DNA of 64,000 nt from Rotaria sordida (Eukaryota > Rotifera > Eurotatoria > Philodinida > Philodinidae): assembly GCA_905250125.1 (NCBI GenBank), contig CAJNOL010001105.1, positions 16,822 to 80,821 on the forward strand, given 5' to 3'. Within the stretch, counting starts at the first letter, position 1, and the number at the start of each line of letters is the position of its first letter. The position numbers and the translations under genes were made by a program. The notes under the pieces are model-generated. The model was not told where the DNA came from. It did no database searches and saw only the letters and a list, made by a program, of their open reading frames with translations. Below are positions 31,301 through 46,300 of the stretch, piece after piece.

Positions 31301-34300
31301 GTTTTATTTTATAGGATAATGTAAGCAAATACTGTCATTAGGTATTATTGTTGTCAGTGTTTTATCTGGTGTGAGGGTCGAGGAGACTGTACTTCTCTGA
31401 AGATTGAATTGGCCCTCCCGAGTTTTGTAGCTATTAAAAACATGTACGATATATCTGTGCTCCTAAAAATAGATCTTTCGGAAGAGAAAATCTTGATAAA
31501 ACACTAATTGTTGGTATTATGAAAGGAGTTTTACCTATTATCAAGTAAGAAACAGACATATATAGCATTTCATAGATAATTTTTAATTGTTATCTAAAAG
31601 ACTCATACGAAGATATTACAACGAACTTTATAAATGATATCGTATTGAGCAAATTTTTGGAACTAGTTATAGTAGATTTTTTGTTTCCTGAGTATATCTG
31701 TCATAGTTTGTGATGAATATTTATCATTTTAGATTTGAATAAGAGAAAATTTTTTATGATTGAAGAAAAAAAGAAACATACACGTAGATTTTGAATCCAA
31801 ATCGATGAAAGTATTTCATTATCATTTGATTGTATTTGTAATGAATCAAGAAATAGATTTATTTCATCAATACATGTTTGAACAAGTTCACATGCTTGTG
31901 AACGTGTACGTAAATCTTGTTGAATCGTTGAAAATAATTCATTAAGTTCATTTAATTGAAGTTTTAATGTTCTAAATTATTTGATTTTGTATTTAAAAAA
32001 TTTTTCGATAGTTTTTTTTTTTAAAAATATTACCGTATTTGTGTTCGAATAGATTCTTTTTTAGTTGAATGAATAAATCCAGTTGTAGCAAATGTTTCTA
32101 ATTGTTTCATATTTTGTTCACATTGTATACGACTCTGTTGAATATCCTGGATTTAAATAATATTTGATAAAAAAAAAAAAAATTCGTATTGGAAATAAAT
32201 TACTTGAATAGCATCAAGATGAATTAATGATTTTTGTTCTTGATGAATTTCAATTAATTGTTGTTGATAAGTTTCAAATGATGTATGAATTATTGATAAT
32301 AAACTTTTCCATTGTTGACTAAAATTTACTGCTTGTTGAACTCGTTCTAGTTGACTATTACATTGACCGAGTAGAACAATGATTCTATTTGTAAAATACA
32401 AAGAGAAGAATGTGTTTAACTAGAGAATTATTTGTTACAGACTTATAGATTATATACAGTGGATCTCAAAATTATTCAACCAGGTGTAATTTGGATTTTT
32501 TTCGTAGTCTTAAGTGCTAGAAAGAATCCAAATAGTGATTTCAATAGAGAATATTGTTGCCAACAAGAATTCGAGAAAGTGATAACCGTCATGAATTTTC
32601 CTAAAATAAGATTTCTAGAAAACCAAACCCCTAGTTTTTCAATATCCAGAAGCCACAATAGAAGCCTTGTTTTAACAGTCTAGAATTATAGAGCAGCCAA
32701 TTCTCTACAAAATGAGACGTCTCAAAGCTTTCTACGACCTTCTCTTCAAAAGTTCTAAGCGTCACAAAAATTGAAAAAAAATGAAATTTATGAGAAAAGC
32801 GACTAAAAACCGCATTTTTTCAATTTTTGTGACGCTTAGAACTTTTGAAGAGAAGGTCGTAGAAAGCTCTGAGACTTCTCATTTTGTAGAGAATTAGCTG
32901 CTCTACAATTCTAGGCTGTTAAAATAAGGTTTCTATTGTGGCTTCTGGATATTGAAAAACCATGGTTTTGATTTTCTAGAAATCCTAGTTTAAGAAAATT
33001 CATGACGGTTATTACTTTCTCGAATTCTTTTTGGCAACAATATTCTCTATTGAAATCACTATTGGGATTCTTTCTAGCACTTAAGACTACGAAAAACATC
33101 CAAATTACACCTGGTTGAATAATTTTGGGACCCACTGTATGTACAGATTAACGACTTTAAACGAATGTTTTTATATATTTTTACTTTATGTGTTTTATAC
33201 ATTATTTTCATGATGGAAAAAAAGGAGGGACTGATTTATATGAACATGAAATAATATTAGCAATGTTTATTTTTCTTATTTTGGTGTTTCAGTATGAGAT
33301 CTTTTTTAAGTTAACTTGATAAGAGTTATTTTGCACAGAGCGAGATGTTTAGTAAGTAAACAAGTAAATGTATCATCAATTGTTCTAACATATTAGTTAT
33401 AGTGATATGATAACAGATCATAAATCGTTACAAACTATAGTTTGTAATGGTGAATAGTTACATTCGGATTATTCTAATTTTATTTCTACTGACGAGGGAA
33501 CATATCTAACTGTCAGGCATTGTTTGACCTAGCATTATGGCTGCACGCAAGTTTCTGTGACACTGAAACAAACTTAAAAGGATTCGAACCCATGATCAAT
33601 CAATAGAGAGTTACAGTCGTTTTAATGAAATGCGTACTGAGAGCAAGGCATTTCAGAAAAATCCAAAACGAATAGTTTTGACCTAGGGATGTGCAGTGTT
33701 GCTGTAAATACTGAACAGTAAGTCAACAATACAAGGTCTACTAAAGTACTGATATCCACATTCGCTGCAACATTAATACACTAACTCTACCAAAAAGTAT
33801 TCTGTTTGTAGTGGTGTGTTTTAATGATCAGTGAATACTGGTGTCAGTATGCACTAACTACACTATCCTATTTTGATCTGAAATTTTACCTATAGACAGA
33901 TTTGATAGTTCTGAAAGTGTCAATGAAAAAATAATGTCTTTCGGCAAATATTCAATTAAACAAATAGTGTTTAACTAAAGGAAGGTACGGTGATCCTGTC
34001 TAGTTGAAAATTGAATATCTGTAGAAAGACCTTTTTCTCATTGAAACTTTTAGAACTATCAAATCTGCTTATAAACAAAATTCCAAGTCAAAAGTCTTTG
34101 TTTTGAATGCGTCGGAGATACCTTTGCTCTCAGTAAAAATTTTATTGAAACGACTATAATTATTCATTGGTAGGCAACCAGGCCGAACCTTTATAAATTT
34201 CTCATAGTCTCACTGAGACATAGTTGTAGCCATAATATAAAGTCGAACAGCATCCAACTGTTGGTACGAGTCAAGTCTAACTCCCACCTGACTCATTTGA

Positions 34301-37300
34301 GTCTGTATGAATTCGTATAGAGTTCTATCGTACTTTATAATTTAATTCAATTCTCTAATAGGTACCTTTCTCTTAAAATTGCAGTATTATGTGCTTGTCT
34401 CGACCAATCATAATCATTAATTAATGATTCAAGTTCTTCTAATTCTTTTAATTGTTTATCTTTATCAGAAATATTTTCACTTAATTGATTTAAATATTCA
34501 ATTGTATATTCATTATCATCATTATTTATTGTTATAAAAGAAGTTAATTGATTTTCTGTTTCATTTAACCATGAAACAAATGTTTTATTATGTTTTTCAT
34601 ATTGATACCATATATCACATAGATGTTTTAATTCTAAAATAGCACGTTCAATTGTTTGTTTACCATTATTAATAACTAAATGCATTTGTTCAAAATTTTG
34701 TTGATAATTTAATTTAATCATTGAATTTAAATTGAATTCAATTATTAAATGATATTGTTTATAACTTTGATTAAATTCTTGTTCAAGATTTTCTAATTCA
34801 AATTTATATTCCTATAGAAAGAAAAAAAACATCAACGGTTTTATTTAAATTGAATAAGACAAAAAAGAAAAAGAAAGTTCAACAAACTTCGATTTTATTT
34901 AAACGACTTTGTAATGTATCTAAATCACAATCTGTTTTTGTACATAATGATAAACGATCCATTAAAAATTTTAATTTTTCCATTATAGATTGTTTACTAT
35001 CTTCAATAAATATTTGTGTACGAACAAATTCTTCTAATGAATTTGTTTTTATCTAATTAAAAAAAATAAAAATGAGATTTATTGAAATAAAAAAGGAAGA
35101 AGAAAATTTTTACACGAAGTTCTTCTTGAAATTCATTTAAGATTTGTTGAATTATATCAAATCGATCATTATCAAGAATTTTTTCTTTTAATGTATTTAA
35201 TAATGTTTGTTTAACATTAATATCATTTGAAAAACATTTTAATTGATATAAACGTTTACGATTTTCATCACGTAAACTTAAATTATTTGTTAAATCATTT
35301 AATTTATAATGATGTTCATTTATCCAATCATTGATTTCATTTAATGTTTCATCAATTTCCATACGATCTATTTTAACATTATGTAAAATTTGTTTTAATT
35401 GTTTTTGTTTTATATTATAATTAGACCAACGTGCTTGATACTCAGTTATAATATTTTTTAATTGTGTACGACCTTCAATTGATGTTGTTTTGAATACTTG
35501 TTCAAGACAATCCTCAAGATTTGAAAGAAGACTTTCACCATCAATATTTTCATTGATTAAATCCTGAAAAAAAACACCAAGACATTCATTCGAATCAAAT
35601 TATACGAAAAGTATTTATCAATTTAAAAAAATTTCTTATTGTTTTTTTTTTTTGATAATTAGTATTTTGATGTATGGGATTATTTTTAATAGATTATTAT
35701 TAACCGTTTCGGCTAGGAAAGTTGCTTGATAGAGCAGCAAGGAGGGAAATAGCGTACTTCAATACATCCTGGAGTACAGTGGAAGTATGAAACTATACTG
35801 AGAGTGAAGTTAGAGCACGTGGAGTATAGTAGAAGAACTGTAGGAGTACATGAAGTATGAGAATATGCCATTATCTTATTGATTTAAGTCTAAATTTTTC
35901 TTAGTTATAAAATTCTAGTTTCATTGTGCTCTGAGACTCCGTACTTCTTGTACACCAGGGAGCGTGGGAGGGCATCGTTTCTTCCTTGTATGGCATTTAC
36001 TCGCTAGAACAGAGGTTCATTCGGACACTTGTTCACGAAGGATGTGGGTCTTCTGTTCCCCACATTCACGTCCTAGCCATTCATGACATGCATATTTTCT
36101 AGAACATTCACATTTTCGAAGAATTTTTGTGTTACTTATCCAGTGAACTATACATGAATAATCGTGGCATATTAATAAAGATGCACTTTTTTTCAAAGAA
36201 ACTAATTTATTGTATCATTTATTTGGGTGTGGTTTGGGTGTGCGTTTTCTCTTCATCCATAAATACATCTCAATTCTACACTCACATCCAAGTGAGCAAA
36301 TGTCCTAGACTCCTAAGTTTTCCTTTACAGCAATGAACAAACTCTATTCCTTCACTTCCTCAAGTTCCATTAGTCCTTTTGCTACGTTTACTTCCATTAA
36401 TTCAAAGATCCTAAAGAAATAAAGATTATTCATAGTTGTAAAGGAAAAATTCGACCAGGGTAACTTTAATGTCTCATAGACCTACATTTTGTATTACACT
36501 TCAATATCTTTCTAAGTCTGAGAATAATTTGAAAATGAAGAAATTTAATGTTGAATTCTATTCATTAATACTCAAAAAAGATTTAAAAAAAAATCTTCGT
36601 CTATTTTCTTGATATATCATAAACTTATAATGATATAAAAATCTTTTAAACTTGATCAAAATTTAAAAAAAAAATCTCTTAGACAAATTTCTATTTTCTA
36701 CATACTTCTACACTTCGATAATGTTCTTCAATAACATAATCTGATTTCATTTCATTCGTTGATGTATGTTTTTCTAAACGATTTTCAGCATCTGTCATCC
36801 ATTGATGAAAGCTTTCTGATATTGTTTCAAAATGTTCATGATATTCAACAGCTTCTGATGCTTGAATTAATGCATCCTATTTAAAATTTTATTTTATTGA
36901 TTTAAATAGAAAAAAAAAAAAGAGAAAAGAAAAAACATACTTGAGCATTTGAAAGTAATTGTTGTCGTTTTTCTATTGATTGATTATAATTTTGAATTAA
37001 AGAAACAATTGAAACTTTATTTTCAAGTTGTTTTAATTCTTGTTTAAGATCTACATAAGTTTCCAAACTTCGAATAAGATTCTTTGAACGAAAAGAAAAA
37101 AAACAGTAAATTTTTTTTTGCTTTCTAATAAAAAAATTTTAATTGATAAATTAATTTTTACTTTGATTTGTTCAAGTTTATCTAATTTTAATGCAAGTGT
37201 TGGTTGATTTGCAATCAATAATTGAAGAGAATTTTCTTGTTGTTTTAACCATTGATGAATTTGATTAATTTCAGCATCAAATTTTTTAATTTCATTTTCA

Positions 37301-40300
37301 ATTTTATTTATTTCTTCTTTTTGATCATCAAAATCACTTATAAATTCAATCCATTCATCATCAATAGCTTGACATTCATCATCGATTTCATTTATATTAT
37401 ATTCATTATTTAATAAATTTCGTGTTAATTTTATATGTTCAATTGCTTGATGAACATAAACACGTCCATTTGTTAATGAATGTGCAATTTCCTAATCAAA
37501 AACAAAAAAATATATTAATTTTATTGTTTTTTTTTTTTTTTATTTATTTATTTACATTGATTAATCTTTGTTTAGCATCAATAGTTAAACGATAATCATT
37601 ATTTATTCGTGTTAATTTAACACGTAAATTTTCCATAAATTTTCTATAATTTTCAATTGAATTATTTGTTTCACTTTCAATACGTTCATCTATACGTTCA
37701 ATAAAACGATTTATATCTTGACTTAATATTCTATAACGATTATTTATATTCATTAATGTTGTACATAATTGAGTACTTTCATGACGAATATTATTATTTG
37801 TATATTGTTGAATATTTTCATTTAATTGTTGAAGTTTAGAATTAAATAATAATGAAAGTTCTATTTGAATTTGTTTTATTTGTTGATGAAGTTTAACAAA
37901 ATTTTCAATTGATTCTGTTTCATTAAAAATTTTTTCATAAGATTCTGTTTGTTCAGTTAATTTTAATAATAATGGATTTAGTAAATCAAGATCTAATAAT
38001 AATTTTGAACTTTGTTCTTGAATATTACGTTCATTTTCAACAGATTGATTAATTTGATAATCAAAATTTTGTAAACGTTGATAAATATTATGACGATATT
38101 GTTCTAATTCATTAAAATATTGTTCATTACAATCTAGTTTTATACGAGTTAATTGTTCATCAAAATTAGTAAATAAATTAGCTATAATTGGACGTTGAAA
38201 CTATACAAAAAAAGAAAAAGAACAAAACAATAAAAATTCTAATATATTTTTGATTAATATACTTGTATAATTTCAAGAAAACGATTTTGATCACTATTAT
38301 CAATCATTTTAGATGCTAATTCATCAAGTCCATGAACTTTTGTATCAAGTTCTTTTTGAATTTTTTCAATAGATTGTAAATAATTACATATAGTTTCTGT
38401 ACGTTTTATATGATCATGTAAATTAACCTAAAAAACAAATATATTGAATAATTCAAAATGAATTTCTTTTTTATATTTTAACTAATTTGATAAATGTGTG
38501 AGATCTACTAACACTTACTTCAAATGTTTCTCTCATTTTTGCTTGTAAATCTGAGAGATTAAAATATGTTGACCAATTCATTTCATACCACGGCTTTAAT
38601 AAGCTGATAAATTCATCACATCGTTTTTGACATATTGCCATATCATGTTCAGCACTTTGACGTTGATCTAATTCAGTTTGCTAAATACATATAAATCTAA
38701 TAGAACAAAAGAAATTTTTTTTTTAATTTTCAATTCACTTTTAATTTATTTAAATGATTTTTTGCTTGTTGAAATGAATTGGAATTAATAATAGTTTCAT
38801 TTAAAATTAATTCAACATTATGTATAGTTATTTCAATTTGTTTTCGAAGTATTTCTATTTCATTATATAACGTATATGCTCGTTGTAGAGCATAGATACG
38901 TTCATTTGTTTCAACATTTAATTTTTCCAAATCGATTTGAGTTTTTTCTATTATATTTTCATTTTCAGTCGTTGTATTTATCGATGTTCGTACCAATTGT
39001 TTGAATAATGGATCGAGTTCATGTTCGATTTCGTCTTGTAAATGCTGGAAAGCAAAAGCTCACGAGAAGAGCTAGCTGCGAGTGTGCAGCAGGGTACAAA
39101 AGGATTGGAGAGATAGAAATCAAGCATGCAAGACGAAGTGTTAAGCATAGAAAAGCAAGTATATAGGAATAAATGTGATAGAGATATGTGTCATATCTAT
39201 ATATCTACGTGTGCATTAGTGAAACCTATACACACACGGACACACAGTCTATGTTGCAGATATGTAGAAGGGCATAGAACGTTTTAGGCGAGTGCTCGCA
39301 TTTTTATTATGGCTGATTTTTGTTTTAATTTCAATATCGAGAGTGGCGATATAAAACTAATTTTTCTAGAACACATTTGTTGGTTTTTTATTTTATATTT
39401 TAATTCCCTAAATTCCGTTTTTTTTTTATTGTTTCCACGCAATAATGTTTAATTAAGTCAATAATTAGGAAAGAAAAAAAAAAAGGAAGAAAGAAAATAT
39501 TTAGCTAACATACTTTGATGACAATCATGAGATCTTCTATATCATGAACTGTATAACCAGATAGACGAGCTGAACGAATATTGTTACTTAAAGTATTGAT
39601 ACGAGAAAGTAAATTGTTATGAGCTTGAGTAAAATCTTCTACTAATTGATTTAATTCTTGAGTTTGAGTACGACGTTGAATAAGCTATGAAAATCATTTT
39701 TCATATTATTTAGTTAAAAAAACAAAAGAAAGAATATGGTCAAATATGTCCGTTTAAGTTTATTATTACAAAACAATCTTAAAAGATTATAAATTTATGT
39801 AAAATAAAATTCTTAGTTTCGTAAAAGGACACGATGAAGAAATTTTTCTCATACCGATACAAAACTCAATAGGTATTGGTCGAAGTGATGTTTTCATTAG
39901 TATAACTGTTTCATATAGATAGTGAGAAAGTTTCTGAAGAACATGTTTTTTCTCATTTGTCGATCGATTATGAGAGCCAGTAGAAAATGTAAAGTATTTG
40001 AGTTAGAATAAGAATTTTGTGCGCTTTCTGACTATATATGTTTAGAATTTTACATGAGACTTATGAATTAGAAATTATGAGTGAATCTTTGAAAATTTCG
40101 AAAATAAAGTTTGCATGAGTTTTGATGGGCAAAAAAAAACCTATCCAAGGTAGAAATAAAGTTGATTACAAATATGTTAAAAGAAAGAGCAAATATTTCG
40201 GAACAAAATCATATCCTAATCATTAGATTTCTATGATGCTTCTATCGATTATAAGACTTTTAGTAAAAGACACATTAAGTTCTTCAAAACTCCTTGATTT

Positions 40301-43300
40301 TCAGACTTACAAAAATCAGCTCGATTATTTCGGAAGGGGTTGGCTGTAAGACTATCAGTTCTTAGCTGACCTAAAAAATTTCCAAATGTGATGCAACGAA
40401 GTAAAAGTACAATCAAAAGTGATTATAAACTTTTAATGTCATCTTCCCTTCCGCTTAGGACAACTCTATATTTAGATGAAATTGAACTAAACTTACTCTA
40501 TTTTCAGCCATATCAATTAAATTTTGAATATTACGACTTTCAACCGTAAAGAAAATTGTTCGATTTGTTGTTGAATCTGTTATTGTTGTATTACTTTCTT
40601 CCATTAAACGATCGAGTATACTACTTTCTGATTGTATTGTACGTAAATCTGTTACATAACGTTCAAGTTGAGTTTTTAATACATCAATATCATGAATTTT
40701 AATTTGTTGTTTTTGTTGTAAATCATCATTTATTTGTTGTAATTTATTTCGTAATTCATTTGAACGTTTTATATGTTCGTCAAAACGTTTTAATAAATCG
40801 ATACGTTTTTGTAAAATATTTTCATAACTTATAAAACAAAAACAAAAACAAAAACATAATTCAATTTGTATTCGTTTTTTTTCTTTGGTGTCTTTATTTA
40901 ACTTACATGGTTAATCGTTGTCGATGAGTTTCATAAGTATTTTGTATAGTTTGTAATTCAATTTTTGGTAAACCAGCAACTTCAAGATCAGCTAATTCAT
41001 GTCCAACAATTAAAAGTAATGGTTGAATTGATTGTAATTGTTTTTCAATTTGTTGTAAACGTTCTAATGTTTGATTCCATGTTGAACTTTGTATTTGTCC
41101 ATTATTTTCAATTAATTCAACAATATCACGTACATTTCGTTCAAATGATTCAAAACGATTATGAAATGATTTACGAGATTCATATAAATGTTCGGTTTCA
41201 CGAAGCTAAAAAATAAAAAATAATTTATTTAAGATTTTATTGAGAAAAATTATTTGTTAAGTAATAAATTAATGTTTCATATTACGTACTTTAATTGTAA
41301 AATTTTTTGTAATATAACAATGTTATAGGTTTTATTGACAATAATGTTAGATCATTTATAAGGTTATATGTGTTATCGAATACTATAGAAAGTGATACTT
41401 TGATTTAAGAATCATTCTACTCAATTAGAGATCATAAACTTTGTCTTATACTATTAAGTCATATTTAATTTATTAGTAGAGATCTTAATGAAAAATCTTC
41501 TAATATTTCGATAAGAAAATTTTCAATAGGACTAAAAATTTTGGTTCTAAACCTGAAACAACATAGTCTGCATAATAGGAAAGATTTTACGTAAATTCAA
41601 GTAATCGTTTGAACATTCTTCTATAGCGATTGGTTGTGATTTATATGGAATGGCTATTAATCAAACTTGAGAATTCTATACGAAAAAAAATTTTTTATAC
41701 AAGCTAATTTGTTTTTTAGTAATCATAAAGAATTTTTAAGAGCATTTAATTAACTAAAAATAAAAATATGATTTTTTTTGTCCTAAAAAAATGTTTTACA
41801 TAAACAACTTATAAAAGATAAAAACAAAATGATTCTAATGAAGTGAAACCTACTCTGACATGAGTTACCCACATTGTTTGACGATATACTTTCTATTACT
41901 TCATCAAATGTCTGTTTCTTATTGTAATATTGAACTCAAAAAAATTTTTTTTTTCGAAGAAAAATGAGAAGACATACAGTCTTTTCTCATGTTACATCAT
42001 TTTCTTTATGCCAACAAATGACTTTAATTTTTTTTTTTCTTTTCAAATATTTTATCTTTTGTAATATGATTTCAAGCTTACTCTATCAGTAATAAGTTGA
42101 TTAAGTTGATTCCATCGTTTTTCAATTGATAATTGTTCTTCAGTAAGTATTCGTTGACCTTCCGATGAACTATATTGTCTTAAATCATTGAATTGTTTAT
42201 GTAAACGATTATAATTTGATGTATGACTACTAATATTTTCATTAAGTAACTTTAAAAAAACAAACAAAAGATTTAACAAAAAAAAAAGCCAAGAATGAAA
42301 TTATTTTTCTTCTTACTCGTAATTCATTAAGTAATGTATTAATTCGATTAAGATCAAATAATTTATTAATTTCTATTAAATTTATATTATGAATTCGTTG
42401 TTCAAATTCAAATAAAATTTCATCACGAAATGAATTTAATTCTGAATCAAATGTTGTCCATGCACGATGTTGTGCATTATAAATCGATGCTAATTCATCA
42501 GATCTTCGTTCTATATCCATCCAACGTGTTGATAAAGATTTTATTAATGATTTTAATTCATATTGATCACCTATATTATGTTCTTCATCATGTAAATTAT
42601 TGTATATAGTTAACATACGACGACGTTCTTCAAGAAGTTCCTTTTTCGAGAAAGAAAAAAAAAATACACATAGATAAAAAAAATATTGTATTTAATTTTT
42701 TTGTTTTTTACTTTATGTTTATCAAGTAATTGTTTAGCATCATTTGTATTCAAAGCACCAATTTGACTAAAACGTTTATTAAGATAATATTCTGTTTGTT
42801 CAATCCATGGTTGTAATTGTTGAATATAACGTTGTGATGTTTGTACATGTGTTCGACATTGTACAACTTGTTCTTCTTCTCGATTGATTTTATTAGATGT
42901 TGTTTCAGCTAATGCACGTAATTGATTTAAACGATTTAAAACATTTCGTAAATCTCTTGGTCGAGAACGAAGTGATTCAAGATTTGTACCATCAGAATGT
43001 AAGACTGATAATGAATGTAAATGTCCAGAGAGTTCAATACGAATACGCTACAAAATCAAAATTGATTTTCATTATTCTTTTTTGATTTGCCGGGGTTATT
43101 ATTCAAAAAGAAATTAAGCAAAGAGAAATTTATCGTATAAAATGATTTCTATTAACATTTTACATAAAGGATTAATACATATTTTCAGATTGCATCTGAT
43201 TCTAGAACTTTGTTGTTTGGACTTAATAACGGATGCGCTGAAAGTTTTGAGATAACATGTTTGTTTATTTTTGGTTACCTTAAAAGTATTTCCGAGGAGT

Positions 43301-46300
43301 CAAAAACTACAGATTATGGTTAGTGTTCGATGTGACTCACGATTATCACAATCATAGTCATGACCGTGACTGGAATTTGGTCACGAACAGTCACAGATAC
43401 TAAAATAGTCACATATCCTGCGTCTGTGTTAACTCTATTACTTTTTTCACAACACAAATATAATTTCATATTCTTAACTTATTGCGATAATTTATTCATT
43501 TTTCTGAATCAAAACACAACTAGACATAAATGTTACATGAGGAATTAGAACTCAACAAAATTTAAAATTTTCCTAGAACAAATTAAAATTGAGAGTGCGG
43601 GTCAGGCAAGGGAAAAACGACGTACACCCATACTCTCTGAAGTACAAGACGTACGAGAGTACATCGTTATTTTCTTGGATTTAGATCTAGATTTTTCTTA
43701 ATTATAAAACTGTACTTCCAGTAAACTCTGAGCTTCGTACTCCGTGTGTTCCCACTGTGCTCTCGTATTTTTTTTGTACTCAGGAGAGCGCTGAAGGATG
43801 TCGTTTCCACTCTGACTTGAACTCCATGCACTCCCCTATACTTCGAAAGTTCAGGGAGTACGGGAGTACAGAGTACGTTGTTTCTTCATTGGGTTCAAGT
43901 GAAATTTTAAATTTTAATTTCTTCTGGCACAAATATACAACAAGCACAAGCCATAATAAAAGTACATATTTTGTTGCAAATACAGTCAAATGAAAGTACG
44001 TATATGTTACTATTCCATTGAACTGCATCGAATTAATTCAGAATATAGGTTTTTTTTTCTTCCCAGTTAATAATCTCATCATTTTTATTTGCTTGTACTT
44101 TTATCTAACTTTCGTCTCAATAAACATCGTTCAAGAAAAGAGATCAGAACTCGCAATAAACTGAAAAGAATGACGGGTGATGCCAAGGGAGAAAAAGCGA
44201 GACTTCAGCATTCCGAAGTATGTCGAAAGTAAATGTTGACATCTTTATTAATATATCAGTTTGTAGAGCAGAAACTTTCCTACAAAATTTATTATTAGAG
44301 TTTTTCCACAGATCATTTCAATTTTCGTTTCTCTTAGAACCTAATTAATATACTGAACAGATATACTTGATGTCTCAATTAAGTTAATTGAGCATTTTGT
44401 CTAAAATTGAATCATTAGACTGTTCTACGACAATTTATTTTCTTTCTTTTTTTTTTTTTTTAAATTTACAACTTTTTTTTGTACCTCCAATATTTGTTGT
44501 TTTTCTTCCAATGATTTATCTCCAAGTGTTTTTGTATCAGACATTGAAGTAAATAATGTTTCTAAACGTTCAAGTTCATTATTAAATTGTATCCATTTAT
44601 CATTATCAGATATTAATTCTTGTAAAATTTCATCAATTATTCGTAATTTTTCAAATAAATCTTCTTGTATATTATCATAATCAGTTTTAAGTATTTGGAT
44701 ATTTCCATAAGGTAATAAATTATTTGATGATATTGTTTGTAAAACTTGTCCTGTTTCATCAAGTAATGGTTTTAAATCAGCATAAGAATTTCGAAGATGC
44801 TAAATAGAAAAAAAACAAAAACAATAGAACAGAATATAGGAGTGTTGATCTTTTTTTGTTTGTACTTTGCAATTATCGATTTCATGTTGAAATGAAACAA
44901 TCGAATTTCTATTAACATTTAATTGTGAAAGTTCATTATTTAATCGTTCAGTTTGTTGTTGATAACGACGTTTATTTGTATCAAAACGTTCCCAAAGTTC
45001 AAGTAAACGCTATAATAAAACAAACATGAAAAGAAGAAAATTCATTTGTTTCTTTTCTTTTTTTTTTTACTTGAAGTTTTTCTAATAAATCTTGTGCTGA
45101 TTGAATTTTATCATTATAAAGTTTTTGTATATTTTGTATATCTTGTTGAACATATTTCGGTACCATAGGTAATTTCATATGTTTATTACCACGTGTAATA
45201 AGTTCATTAACTTGTTGTGAAAAATTTTTTAAATTATTATAAATTTGAGTTTGATCTTGTAATGCATTACGAACATCAGATACATCACGAAAATTAATTA
45301 ATACATTTGATATATTTATTAATGATGCATTTAATTGTAAACTATCTTCATGAATTATTTTAGCTGGAATAATAACAGAACAATATTGAGATGTTTCATC
45401 AATAGAAATACATAATTGTTTATAACGTGATAAAAGTAAATCAAGTCGTTGACGATAACGTGCTGGTTCATCAGTAGCTTGTTCTTCGATTAGATCATTT
45501 AAGATTAATGATAAAGTTTTCGTATGATCAGATATAATGCCGATTTGTTGAGATTCATTCTATCAAATGAAAAGAATATTGTGAACTATGTTTTTGAAGT
45601 GATTAAAATTTTTGAAAAAAAAAAGTGAAATGTTTTTCATTTACACTTTTGAAATACTGATTAATAATAGAAATAGATCAGTTTTATGACCTTTGTTATT
45701 ATATTTAGCTAAAACAATAGGTTCTTTCTCAACATATCAAATGCTACAAAAAAAAAAGAGCGTCAAGATTCGATGCAGAGATATCGATCGTGATGATGTT
45801 ACAGCTTTTTTTGCTGGAGAATATTGCAAAACTGTATGGATTTGCACGGAATTTTACAACAGCAGAGTTTCAGCCGCGATGAACATCTCGAACTTGTTCT
45901 TTTCAAAGAAGTCGTATCTGACGAAATGAGACATCCTTCTTTTTTGAATGAATTTTGTTAGACTAGCTCAAGATCAATTCGATCTATTTAGAGATGAAAT
46001 CTCAAATTGAAATTCCGTACTATCTTATGTCATAAATTTTTCGTTAAAAATTTATAGAATTTTGTTCATAGGTAGAATTTTAATATTGATTTCAAAGTTG
46101 AATAAAACAGATGAAAGTAAGAGTTCATTGTTCCAGATATAAGTTTGAACCAGAAGTCCAAACAGATCATCGAGTCTGCCTATTATGTTTTATGTTGGGC
46201 AAAAATGTGGTTATAAAAAGATCCAGTAGAGTATCTTTGATACTGATGGAATAAAAATGAATTTCTAGTATTTTGACTGGACACAATCATGACTATTAAT

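Noticed and set aside
32432-33135. Matching open frames on both strands (60-83 codons)
   Set aside because: They are mirror images caused by the arms of foldback element B.
40965-41216. Plus-strand 83-codon frame
   Set aside because: It is antisense to the nesprin exon at 40907-41205.
43757-44028. Overlapping frames on both strands
   Set aside because: They lie in the AGTAC repeat and have no recognisable domain. Neither frame is conserved in the other repeat copy.
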